From Saprospiraceae bacterium (GTDB lineage: Bacteria; Bacteroidota; Bacteroidia; Chitinophagales; Saprospiraceae): 64,000 nucleotides of DNA. The stretch is taken from NCBI GenBank assembly GCA_016710115.1, contig JADJLN010000004.1, forward strand, positions 124,001 to 188,000. The letters run 5' to 3'. Of this stretch, positions 43,957 through 51,990 are shown one piece after another. Numbering within the stretch: the first letter of the stretch is position 1; each line of letters begins with the position of its first letter. The notes below the pieces were generated by a model that made no database searches, had not been told where the DNA came from, and was given only the letters and a program-made list of their open reading frames with translations. The translations under genes were made by a program, and so were the position numbers.

Positions 43957-43964
43957 CAAAGGTA
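43957..43964 (-). promoter_or_regulatory. -7 element for the thiolase gene
   Basis: On the minus strand TACCTTTG, 38 bases before the thiolase start codon. The -33 motif is weak. Confidence 0.5.
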
Positions 43965-44024
43965 GTACCGATGATCATCATTCACCCGATTTCAAATCAA
44001 CGTCATCATTAACTGGGCAATCGG

Positions 44025-44032
44025 TAATTTTG
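44025..44032 (+). promoter_or_regulatory. -7 element for recN
   Basis: TAATTTTG, ending only 6 bases before the recN start at 44039, so a transcript from it would be nearly leaderless. No clear -33 TTG was seen. Confidence 0.4.
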
Positions 44033-44038
44033 TTGTTG

Positions 44039-45696
44039 ATGATGAAAAGACTCTCCATCCGGAATTATGTGCTGATCGATCAGCTGGACCTCGATTTTGA
44101 TCCTGGACTGACCATTGTCACAGGCGAAACGGGCGCCGGGAAATCCATCTTGTTAGGTGCCCTGGGACTCATCCTGGGAGATCGGGCAGAAAGTGGTGTC
44201 CAGGCTGATGAAAGCCAGAAAGCTGTGATCGAGGGTGTGTTTGATATCAGGGAATATGCGTTAACTCACTTTTTTTCTGAAAATGAACTGGAATACAATG
44301 ATGAATTGATCCTGCGGCGCGAGATCCTCCCCCAGGGGCGCTCCCGGGCATTTATCAACGACAGCCCGGCTTCTTTGCAGGTAGTCAAGGAATTGGGACG
44401 CAAATTGATCGATGTGCACCAGCAATTCGATCAGCTGGATGTGCTGGATGAACAGTTCCAGTTGAATATGCTGGATGCGCTGGCCAACCAGGTGCAGATC
44501 GTCCAGAATTACACGAAGGACTTTCATCTCTGGAAACAGAATATCAGCCGGCTTCATCAGTGGCAGGCTGACCAGGCATCAACGGAGCAGGAACGTGACT
44601 TCCTCCAGTTTCAGGTTGATGAACTGATTGCAGCCGGACTGCGGGAAGGCGAAAACGAAGAACTTGAGGCAGAAGCCAGAACCTTACGCCACGCGACTGA
44701 AATCCGGCAGGTACTCGAAGAAGCCCAGACGATGATCAGGCAAATGGAAGGCTCTCCACTGGATCAGCTGGAGGTGCTTTCCCGTGCGTTCGGTCCGTTG
44801 CGCAATGCACATCAGCGGGTCGATCAACTGGCTGAGCGACTCGACGGATTGCGTATCGAGCTGGAAGATCTGGCTGGTGAAATGGAATCGATTGCGGAAG
44901 AAGTAGAAGCCGACCCAGGCCGGCTGACAGAAGTGGAAGCGCGACTGAACGCGATCAATAAGCTCTTGTTGAAACACCATTTGAGTGATACGAATGCTTT
45001 ATTGCTCCACCAGGAATCATTGATTCAACGGTTGAACAACCTTGACGGACGAGCCGAGGAGATCGAAAAACTGGCTTCCGAGACCAAGCGACAGGAAAAA
45101 GAGCTGATGCTCCAGGCGGAACAGATCAGTCAGACCAGGAAAGACGTTGCAGGTCCATTTATCCGGCAGGTCATGAACCGACTGGCCGATCTGGGCATGG
45201 CATCGATCGACCTGATCATGGAACTGGATGATACCGGACAGTTGACGGCAAGTGGTCAAAACAAAGTCAGGTTTCTGATGGCCCAGCAGAACGGTGCGCG
45301 CATGGTCACCGTCAAACAGGCTGCATCGGGGGGCGAAATGTCCAGATTGACGCTGGTCATTAAAAGTGTTGTCGCTGCAGCGATACCACTTCGAGTCTGG
45401 TATTTGACGAGATCGATGCCGGTGTTTCAGGGGCTGTGTCCATGAAAATGGGCGACCTGCTGACAAAAATGGCCAGTGAACATCAACTCATTGTGATTAC
45501 GCATTCGCCCCAGATCGCAGCCCGGGCCAACCGCCACTTCTACGTGTCCAAATCTCCGGAAAATGGGGAAGTCAGAACGCGGGTACAGATGCTGGAAGGA
45601 GAAGATCGCATACAGGCTATTGCGGTGATGCTGAGCACCGATCCACCAACCAGCTCTGCAATTGCCAATGCCCGCGAGCTGGTAACCCTCGACTGA
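44039..45696 (+). CDS. recN: DNA repair protein RecN (frame interrupted once)
   Basis: SMC-like ATPase for double-strand break repair, about 552 residues. Walker A is TGETGAGKSILLGAL. A long coiled-coil arm fills the middle (residues about 150-400). The signature is KQAASGGEMSRLTLV. Walker B appears after the frame break as SLVFDEIDAGVSG, with the C-terminal ITHSPQIAARANRHF. One base is missing near 45393 (IPLRVWYLTR). Start at 44039 (MMKRLSIRNYVLID); 44042 is equally possible. A bidirectional terminator follows. Confidence 0.95.
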
Positions 45697-45731
45697 AAAA
45701 GCCTGTCCATGTGATCATGAACAGGCTTTTC
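45696..45731. terminator. Bidirectional terminator between recN and the DUF2911 gene
   Basis: AAAAAGCCTGT (45696-45706) pairs with ACAGGCTTTT (45721-45730) between two convergent genes. Inner bases (CCATG/CATG-like) can extend the stem. Confidence 0.75.
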
Positions 45732-45755
45732 CTGTGATGGTATTTCGGTGTGGAA

Positions 45756-46592
45756 TTATTTAGCTGACCATTCGGCTATGGACTTTTCGTTCATCCGGAT
45801 GTAATCCGCATTTCCTGCTTCTTTTGCCATAGTCAATGACTTTTTCGCAGCGGCAATCGCTTCCGGCTTCTTGCCGAGATCAGCGAGAATGAGCGACTCC
45901 ATCCGTAATGTCCAGAACTTGGGATCCATGCCATTGGCTTTCTGAACATATTCCAGGGCTTTGGCTTTGTCTTTTCCGGATTCAAAATAATACCGGCCGG
46001 CAGAGTAATAGTCGCCGGCGACCGGGCCGTTCATGGTCCGGTTGATGGTCTTCATGACCAATTCATCCGTTGGAACAGTGACCGTCATGGGGACCAGCGT
46101 CTTGTCCCAGATCAATAACAACTGGGCTTTGTCATTCTCGATCTCATCAATGAGGAAGGATAAGGACTCCATCGAGATCGGCATCGTGATTGGTGCAACC
46201 TTGAACCGTGCTGCTTCCTGGTCAGTCTTCCATTCCTCGGGTACACCCCAATGCGACACATCGCTGTAGAAGATCACTTCCCATTCCTTTTCACCCGGAA
46301 CGGTGTAGATCGCATATTGTCCGGCTTTCAAGGCATTTCCGTTGACAGCGACATCATCTGAAAAGGTGATTTTACTGGAGGCGTTGGCACCCGTGCGCCA
46401 CATGGTGCCATATGGAACCAGATCGCCGAATATCGTCCGGCCTTTGACGCTTGGGCGGCTGAATTCCAGATTGATCTCTGTCAGACCAACTGTCTGGGTG
46501 ATTTTGCACAATGGACTTGGCGCCGGTGTCTTGATCTGCGCAGACAGGGCTGTCAAAGACAACGCAAGGAGAAGGGTAAACACATGTTTCAT
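45756..46592 (-). CDS. DUF2911 family secreted protein
   Basis: A 278-residue protein with signal peptide VFTLLLALSLTALSAQ. The DUF2911 domain shows SPLCKITQTVGLTEI, VPYGTMWRTGANAS, VNGNALKAGQYAIYTVPG and the VSHWGVPEEW segment. A C-terminal helical part with one or two TPR-like units (YYESGKDKAKALEYV-like YYFESGKDKAKALEYVQKA) follows. The family is common in Bacteroidota and has no known activity. Start at 46592; an upstream in-frame start at 46613 would spoil the signal peptide. The frame is intact. Confidence 0.9.
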   Translation of the reverse strand: MKHVFTLLLALSLTALSAQIKTPAPSPLCKITQTVGLTEINLEFSRPSVKGRTIFGDLVPYGTMWRTGANASSKITFSDDVAVNGNALKAGQYAIYTVPGEKEWEVIFYSDVSHWGVPEEWKTDQEAARFKVAPITMPISMESLSFLIDEIENDKAQLLLIWDKTLVPMTVTVPTDELVMKTINRTMNGPVAGDYYSAGRYYFESGKDKAKALEYVQKANGMDPKFWTLRMESLILADLGKKPEAIAAAKKSLTMAKEAGNADYIRMNEKSIAEWSAK

Positions 46593-46649
46593 AAAGGGGA
46601 ATTTTTGAAGCAAACAACAAGAGTATGGAATAGTTCAATGGAAGGTGGC

Positions 46650-47320
46650 TTAAGCCTGTCTGTACCACTGGATTACCTCGTTTTCAGACTTGCGTTGAAG
46701 GTCGGGTACGGTAGCATCATCAGCCGGGTAACCGACCGGGATCAGCAGGAATGCGCGTTCGTTTTCCGGCCGCTGGAGGATGTCCTGCAGGAAATTCATG
46801 GGGCTGGGCGTATGCGTCAGGGAGACCAGACCGGCATGGTGGATGGCCGTCAGCAAGACGCCGCAGGCAAGACCCACCGATTCATTGACATAATAATTCT
46901 TCCTTTTCTGCCCCTGATGGTCAACTTCATATGCCCGTTTGAAGACGATGATGAGCCAGGGCGCAATCTCCAGAAACGGTTTTTCCAATCGGTCGCAAAG
47001 GGCAGCAGGTCCTCAAGCCAGTCATCTGACATTCTCCCGTGATAATTTTCATATTCCTCCTTTTCCGCAGCTTCCCTGATGGCTTGCTTGATGGTCGGGT
47101 TGGATACCGCGCAAAAGGTCCACGGTTGTTTGTGGGCACCGGATGGCGCGGTGGATGCCGTCATGATGAGGGTGCGGATCAACTCCTCCGGAACCGGTCT
47201 GTTGCTGAATTCGCGCAAGGAACGGCGTCGGTCCAGTTCATGGTAGAATGTATCGGCTCGTCCCGACATTTCGTCAACGGAGTATTCCTGGAAAGGGTAG
47301 GGGATAAAAGAGGAAGTCAT
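46650..47320 (-). CDS. Nitroreductase-family protein (frame interrupted once)
   Basis: An FMN-dependent oxidoreductase of about 223 residues. The N terminus has the FMN-binding RRSLREFSNRPVP and TASTAPSGAHKQPWTF. The C-terminal half has YYVNESVGLACGVLLTAIHHAG, described in part, and PVGYPADDATVP. The closest relatives in my memory are the iodotyrosine deiodinase-like nitroreductases, but the substrate is not known. A frameshift near 46975, in a T-run/AAAC context, should read ATDWEKPFLEIAPWLIIVF. Start at 47320 (MTSSFIPYPFQEY), 11 bases after the stop of the SDR gene, so the two form an operon. Confidence 0.88.
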
Positions 47321-47331
47321 ATCGATCAGCG

Positions 47332-48048
47332 TTACAGATCTCCGAGTTGGGGGCGAATGATCAGTTCTTCCACAACGGCGGGAGACTTTAATGAAAAAGA
47401 TGTCCAGACCAGTTCGGCCAGATCGTCTGCCTGCATCAATCGGTCTGCTGGCAGGTCCACTCCCGTCCAGGAGTCCGACCAGGTCGCACCGGGAAGGAGA
47501 GATGTCACGCGCAGACCGGTATCCTTCAGCTCTGCGCGCAGGGATCGGGAAAATCCGAGCAAGGCAAATTTGGTGATGGCGTAGGTCGAACCGCCCGGAT
47601 AGGCTTGCAAGCTGGCCACCGAACACAAATTGAATATATGCCCCTGTCGAACAGCAATCATGGCAGGAACAAGATGGCGGGTGAGGTGATAGGCACTGAA
47701 TACATTGATCTGCATGGTCGTTTCCAACATGCCCTCCGCTTCCTCCAGGATGGTACCAGGGTTGAATATCCCTGCATTATTCACCAGGATTCTGGGATGT
47801 GGGGCGCAATCCAGCACGAATCTGCCAAAGGCTGCGACTTCATCCGGCTGACCGAGATCGGCACACATCAGATGGAACATCTGATCTGGATACTGTTGGC
47901 GCAAACGTTCTCCCAGAAGGTCGAGGTCATTTTGATGCCGGGAGCAACCGATCAGACCGAAGCCTTCCCGGGCAAACCGCTCTGCAATGGCCAGACCGAT
48001 TCCTTTTGTAATACCGGTGATCACAACAAACGGGGACACAGGGTGCAT
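47332..48048 (-). CDS. Short-chain dehydrogenase/reductase
   Basis: A classical SDR of 238 residues. The NAD(P)-binding TGITKGIG is at residues 11-18 and NNAG near residue 90. The catalytic Ser143, Tyr156 and Lys160 (SVASLQ..YPGGSTYAITK) are all present. The substrate is unknown. Start at 48048 (MHPVSPFVVITG); an upstream in-frame start at 48126 would add residues that do not fit the fold. It lies directly upstream of the nitroreductase gene, with a -7 element at 48065-48072. Confidence 0.93.
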   Translation of the reverse strand: MHPVSPFVVITGITKGIGLAIAERFAREGFGLIGCSRHQNDLDLLGERLRQQYPDQMFHLMCADLGQPDEVAAFGRFVLDCAPHPRILVNNAGIFNPGTILEEAEGMLETTMQINVFSAYHLTRHLVPAMIAVRQGHIFNLCSVASLQAYPGGSTYAITKFALLGFSRSLRAELKDTGLRVTSLLPGATWSDSWTGVDLPADRLMQADDLAELVWTSFSLKSPAVVEELIIRPQLGDL

Positions 48049-48064
48049 AGCCAAAGTTTGCTGG

Positions 48065-48072
48065 CAAAAGTA
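48065..48072 (-). promoter_or_regulatory. -7 element for the SDR-nitroreductase operon
   Basis: Reads TACTTTTG on the minus strand, 17 bases before the SDR start codon. No good -33 TTG was recognised. Confidence 0.5.
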
Positions 48073-48148
48073 ACCAATTCGCAGCGGGCACCGCGATTGC
48101 CGGAAGAGAGGATTATCTTCGCCCATTCATTCAACTTCTACGCTGATT

Positions 48149-48903
48149 ATGTTCTCGGGCGTCTTACAAATCTTTACCGATTTCGGGAAATGGATCCTGT
48201 TGATGCGTCAGGCGATGCAACGACCCGAGCGCTGGTCCATGTACTGGAAGGAGACGGTGCGGCAGATGTACGACATCGGGATCGGCTCCCTGATCATCGT
48301 CGCTCTGATTTCCATCTTTATGGGTGCTGTGGCAGCCATTCAGTTTGCCTATCAGTTGAGTGGCCAGCTGATCCCCATCTGGTATATCGGGTATATTGTC
48401 CGTGATCTGGCCATCCTGGAATCAGCACCCACGATTACCTGTCTGGTGCTCGCGGGAAAAGTGGGATCAAACATGGCTGCTGAACTGGGCGGGATGCGGC
48501 AAAAGAACATATTGATGCCATGGAGATCATGGGGGTCAATACGGCGGGTTACCTGATCATGCCCAAACTGGTCGCTGCAGTTGTGGTCATTCCTTTACTC
48601 GTGTTTGTATCGGCATTTGTGGCTATGATCGGCGGGTTTCTGGCGAGTGTGCCTACCGGTGTGATGACCTCAGCAGAATATACCAGAGGATTACTGGCCT
48701 TTTATGAGCCATACAATGTGTTTATCATGTCAGTCAAGTCGGTGGTCTTTGCCTTCATCCTGACGGCTGTGGCCACCTACCAGGGGTATCATGTCAAGAT
48801 CGGCAGTATTGAACTGGGTAAGGCGAGTACGCAGGCCGTTGTCGTCAGTAATATTCTGATTCTTCTGGCAGATTATATCATCGCCCTGGTCATGACAGCA
48901 TAA
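48149..48903 (+). CDS. mlaE: MlaE-type ABC transporter permease (frame interrupted once)
   Basis: Inner-membrane permease of the retrograde phospholipid (Mla/MCE) transport system, about 251 residues. It has five to six hydrophobic segments and the family motifs GAVAAIQFAYQLSGQLIP, LVLAGKVGSNMAAELGGM and MEIMGVNTAGYLIMPKL. A base is missing near 48500: GGMRQKNILMPW should read GGMRAKEHIDAMEIMG. The start at 48149 is reasonable. A possible TATCTTCG box lies at 48114-48121. The ATPase gene follows after 11 bases; no MCE-domain substrate-binding gene is next to it. Confidence 0.92.
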
Positions 48904-48914
48904 TTGCATTACCC

Positions 48915-49693
48915 GTGATTGAAGCGCATAACATTCACATGGCCTTCGGGCAGAGTCAGATCCTCAAAGGGATCTCGGCTCGATTCGAGCGGGGGAAAAC
49001 CAACTTGATCATCGGCCAGTCCGGTGCCGGGAAAACGGTGCTCCTCAAGGTCCTTGTGGGGCTCCTTCAACCGGTAGATGGAGAGGTTCTGTACGACGGA
49101 AAGGATGTGACACACCTTACTCATAAGGAGTTGAGAATGGTGCGTATGTCGGTGGGTATGCTCTTTCAGGGCTCGGCTCTCTTCGACTTTATGACGGTGG
49201 AGGAAAATATCCGCTTTCCGCTGGATATGTTCACCAACTGGACGCGAAAGGAAAAGCTGGACCGGGTGAATTATTGTCTGGAGCGAGTGAACCTGGAGAA
49301 GGTCAACAACAAATTTCCCAGCGAAGTCTCCGGGGTATGCAAAAGCGCGTGGGGATTGCACGGTCGATCGTCCTCAAGCCAAAGTTTCTCTTCTGTGATG
49401 AACCCAATTCGGGCCTGGATCCCAAAACATCCATGCTGATCGATGATCTGATCCAGAGTATTACACAGGAGAACAACATCACCACCGTGATCAATACACA
49501 TGACATGAATTCGGTCATGGAGATCGGGGAAAATATCATCCTGCTGTACAATGGGGAAATTGCCTGGCAGGGGAGTGCCAGCGAAGTGCTGGGCAGTAAC
49601 AATGATTACCTGCAGGAATTCATCTTTGCTTCTCCTTTCTTGCAGCGATTACGCAAGGCTGCTCTGGATCAGGGGCTGTCCGGTCAGATCTGA
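48915..49693 (+). CDS. mlaF: MlaF-type ABC transporter ATP-binding protein (frame interrupted)
   Basis: Cytoplasmic ATPase partner of MlaE, about 259 residues. Walker A is IGQSGAGKTVLLKVL, the Q-loop region MLFQGSALFDFMTVEENI, the signature SGGMQKRVGIAR (only after adding one G near 49336), and Walker B FLFCDEPNSGLDP, then THDMNSVMEIG. The start at 48915 is a GTG (MIEAHNIHMAFGQS). MlaE and MlaF together form the core of a lipid transporter that maintains outer-membrane asymmetry in other Gram-negative bacteria. Confidence 0.93.
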
Positions 49694-49714
49694 TGGCCAC
49701 AGGATGAAGAGAAC

Positions 49715-49816
49715 TCATCCAGCAGTTTTCGACGTGGCAGTCGCCTTGACGGGGGCCATCGCGGTGAAATAACCAATCGTTGTCAACATGGCACTGAGGA
49801 GTAGAAATGGGGTCAT
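49715..49816 (-). CDS. Possible small membrane protein
   Basis: A 33-residue frame with one hydrophobic helix (MTPFLLLSAMLTTIGYFTAM) and a polar tail (KATATSKTAG). A TATCTTTG element on the minus strand at 49846-49853 lies 30 bases before the start, which is the main reason to list it. It could equally be a chance frame in an AT-rich gap. The rest of 49817-50040 shows no other gene. Confidence 0.25.
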   Translation of the reverse strand: MTPFLLLSAMLTTIGYFTAMAPVKATATSKTAG

Positions 49817-50040
49817 CGGAATCGGTTTGAGTGGGTATACGGATGCAAAGATATTATGTTTTATTATATATAGTATTATTTGCAATATGTTGATACTTGG
49901 CTGCTTTCTCGTTCTCAAAAGTGAGGATTTGCACAGGGCAGGAGTTTCCTGTTGAGGGAACGGTCAATTTGGTCGCTGAAGGGGTCGATATGATTCCTTG
50001 AATGGTGGTTCACAAGTGAAAAAAATGCGCGGCTTTCCTC

Positions 50041-50071
50041 TTGCAAGGGTTGTTCTTATCATTTACCTTTG
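50041..50071 (+). promoter_or_regulatory. Promoter of tRNA-Leu(CAG)
   Basis: TTG at 50041-50043, a 20-base spacer and TACCTTTG at 50064-50071, about 80 bases before the tRNA. Confidence 0.6.
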
Positions 50072-50150
50072 CCCCCCGGTGATCATGTTCGCGTCCTGAA
50101 GAGGAGGTGAGATCACAGGAATCCGTCGCAATAGCGACGACTATATGCCT

Positions 50151-50234
50151 GCCCGTGTGGCGAAATTGGTAGACGCGCTAGCTTCAGGAGCTAGTGGTAG
50201 AAATGCTGTGCTGGTTCGAGTCCAGTCGCGGGCA
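50151..50234 (+). tRNA. tRNA-Leu (anticodon CAG)
   Basis: Class II tRNA of 84 bases. Acceptor GCCCGTG/CGCGGGC, D-arm with TTGGTAGACG, anticodon arm CTAGC-TTCAGGA-GCTAG (CAG), a long variable arm, and T-arm CTGGTTCGAGTCCAG. CCA is not encoded. It reads CTG codons, the most used Leu codon in the giant surface-protein gene. A terminator follows directly. Confidence 0.95.
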
Positions 50235-50240
50235 CAAGAG

Positions 50241-50281
50241 AAAGACCTCAGCAGGAGAAGAAATCTCAAGCTGGGGTCTTT
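50241..50281 (+). terminator. Terminator after tRNA-Leu(CAG)
   Basis: AAAGACCTCAGC (50241-50252) pairs over 12 positions, one of them a wobble, with GCTGGGGTCTTT (50270-50281). A small inner GAGA/TCTC stem lies in the loop. This same hairpin is copied in every unit of the array further on. Confidence 0.8.
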
Positions 50282-50367
50282 TCGTTCAGACATGAAAAGA
50301 TCGGACATGAAAGGAAGCTCAAGGACTACCAATGTGAATCCGTATCTGTTGTCCCATGCCGGCTTAG

Positions 50368-50406
50368 CCCAGGGTTTTTTGACCGCCTGCGGAGGTTAAC
50401 CCTGGG
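50368..50406. repeat. Nested hairpin between the two tRNA-Leu genes
   Basis: CCCAGGGTT (50368-50376) pairs with AACCCTGGG (50398-50406). Inside lies CCGCCTGCGG (50383-50392). It resembles dispersed CCCAGGG-type repeats that I recall from other genomes, but no second copy is present here. Confidence 0.55.
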
Positions 50407-50515
50407 ACTTGATGTTCGCACCAATCAGCAAACCATTTCAATGGTTTACCACAGCCAGAACTGGAAAATTTCGCGAATTGAGGTAATCTATGGAAGTCAG
50501 AATGTGAGGTTCTGG

Positions 50516-50545
50516 TTGAAATTATTCAACACTTGACTATCTTTG
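50516..50545 (+). promoter_or_regulatory. Promoter of tRNA-Leu(GAG)
   Basis: TTG at 50516-50518, exactly 19 bases, then TATCTTTG at 50538-50545. The tRNA starts 36 bases later. Confidence 0.7.
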
Positions 50546-50581
50546 CGCTCCCTTCCATCATTTGGAAGGGTCAGTCACGAT

Positions 50582-50665
50582 GCCCGTGTGGCGAAATTGG
50601 CAGACGCGCTACTTTGAGGGGGTAGTGTCCTTTCGGATGTGCTGGTTCGAGTCCAGTCGCGGGCA
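50582..50665 (+). tRNA. tRNA-Leu (anticodon GAG)
   Basis: 84 bases, the same length and acceptor (GCCCGTG/CGCGGGC) as the previous tRNA-Leu, with an identical 3' part. The anticodon arm CTACT-TTGAGGG-GGTAG gives GAG, which reads CTC and CTT. The variable arm is TGTCC-TTTC-GGATG. CCA is not encoded. Its 3' end is the first unit of the tandem array that follows. Confidence 0.93.
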
Positions 50666-51440
50666 CAAGAGAAAGACCTCAGCAAGAGAAGAAATCTCAA
50701 GCTGGGGTCTTTTCATTTTCAGGAAGTAATGCCGCGATTGGACGAGAAGTTTATCCCGCCGCTACGAAATGGGACCGACGCAGGAGGACACATTTCGTGC
50801 GAGCGAAGTCAATCGCGGGCACAGAGAAAGACCTCAGCAGGAGAAGAAATCTCAAGCTGGGGTCTTTTCATTTCAGGAAGTAATGCCGCGACTGGACGAG
50901 AAGTTTATCCCGCCGCTACGAAATGGGACCGACGCAGGAGGGACACATTTCGTGCGAGCGGGAAGTCCAGTCGCGGGCACAAGAGAAAGACCTCAGCAGG
51001 AGAAGAAATCTCAAGCTGGGGTCTTTTCATTTTCAGGAAGTAATGCCGCGACTGGACGAGAAGTTTATCCCGCCGCTACGAAATGGGACCGACGCAGGAG
51101 GGACACATTTCGTGCGAGCGGGAAGTCCAGTCGCGGGCACAAGAGAAAGACCTCAGCAGGAGAATAAATCTCAAGCTGGGGTCTTTTCATTTCAGGAAGT
51201 AATGCCGCGACTGGACGAGAAGTTTATCCCGCCCCCCCCCGAGTGCTCGGGGTCGGGGAAATGGGACCGACGCAGGAGGGACACATTTCGTGCGAGCGGG
51301 AAGTCCCCCGAGTACTCGGGGCGGGCACACAAAGAAGACCTCAGCAGGAGAATAAATCTCAAGCTGGGGTCTTTTCATTTTCAGGAAGTAATGCCGCGAC
51401 TGGACGAGAAGTTTATCCCCCGCCCCAGGGCATTCAGGGT
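50651..51440. repeat. Tandem array of tRNA-Leu tail, terminator and long hairpin
   Basis: Five units with a period of about 155-190 bases. Each has the tRNA-Leu 3' end (GTCCAGTCGCGGGCAC), the tRNA terminator hairpin, a short link (CAGGAAGTAATG), and a long hairpin. The hairpin starts with the exact reverse complement of the tRNA tail (CCGCGACTGGAC) and closes with the tail of the next unit. Hairpins run at 50732-50818, 50886-50976, 51046-51136, about 51205-51315, and a truncated one from 51394. Inner stems are TCCCGC/GCGGGA and TACGAAATG/CATTTCGTG. Unit 4 and the start of unit 5 contain palindromes CCCCGAGTGCTCGGGG (51237-51252) and CCCCGAGTACTCGGGG (51306-51321) in place of stem bases. Only the first unit follows a complete tRNA. 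Confidence 0.85.
50672..50712 (+). terminator. Terminator after tRNA-Leu(GAG)
   Basis: The same 12-position hairpin as after the first tRNA-Leu: AAAGACCTCAGC at 50672-50683 and GCTGGGGTCTTT at 50701-50712, followed by T. Confidence 0.8.
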
Positions 51441-51990
51441 CCGAGCTGTCCAACTCTTCCATCTTCGATCATCAATGAGGCTTGTTGGTTCGAGTGTCTC
51501 ACTCGAACCGGCTATTGCGCGGTGTCCCACCGCAACCCATAGACGGGTGTTCATGCTTGGGTTGGGGCTCCAATTGAGCTATCCGTTTTCATGTCCCGGT
51601 GAGTACACCGCCAGATAAAAGGAGCTGGTGAGACACCACCTCCAACAATGAGTTATTCTCATTTTGACGTTGTTATTTGGGTAAAAATCCTGAATGAATT
51701 TGATCCCGGACCTGTTCTGGGATTGAGTTGGCTTGGAAGAAGTGCCCTTTAGGGTCGTGGAGAAGACAAAAGCAAAATCTGGATGAAGTCACTTGGGGAT
51801 GTGACAGAATAGTATTAACTTTAGACGGGTCGGACGTTATACGTGCAGAACCTCCTTTTAAATCTGGCTCGGAGGCAGTCACTATTTGATCTGAAAGCAG
51901 GAATGAATTTGAGGCGTAAGTGCCGAAAGAACGGAGCGATTGTGAAGCAATCAGTTTGGAAATAAAAGAGTAACCAAAAACCTTTTATAG
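51441..51990. other. Gene-free stretch with perfect palindromes
   Basis: No credible gene. Two perfect hairpins lie in the first part. GGTTCGAGTG/CACTCGAACC with centre TCT is at 51487-51509, and GCGGTG/CACCGC with centre TCC at 51519-51533. A TAACTTTA element at about 51815 could be the promoter of the next gene. The segment shortly before the next start is AT-rich. Confidence 0.5.

Noticed and set aside
50651..51440. CRISPR array
   Set aside because: Units are about 155-190 bases and copied in full, with no short repeat-spacer alternation and no cas genes nearby.
50639..51618. Long Arg/Gly-rich open frames over the tRNA-Leu array
   Set aside because: They exist in several frames because the array repeats. 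They have no start context, signal or family, and cross terminators and tRNA sequence.
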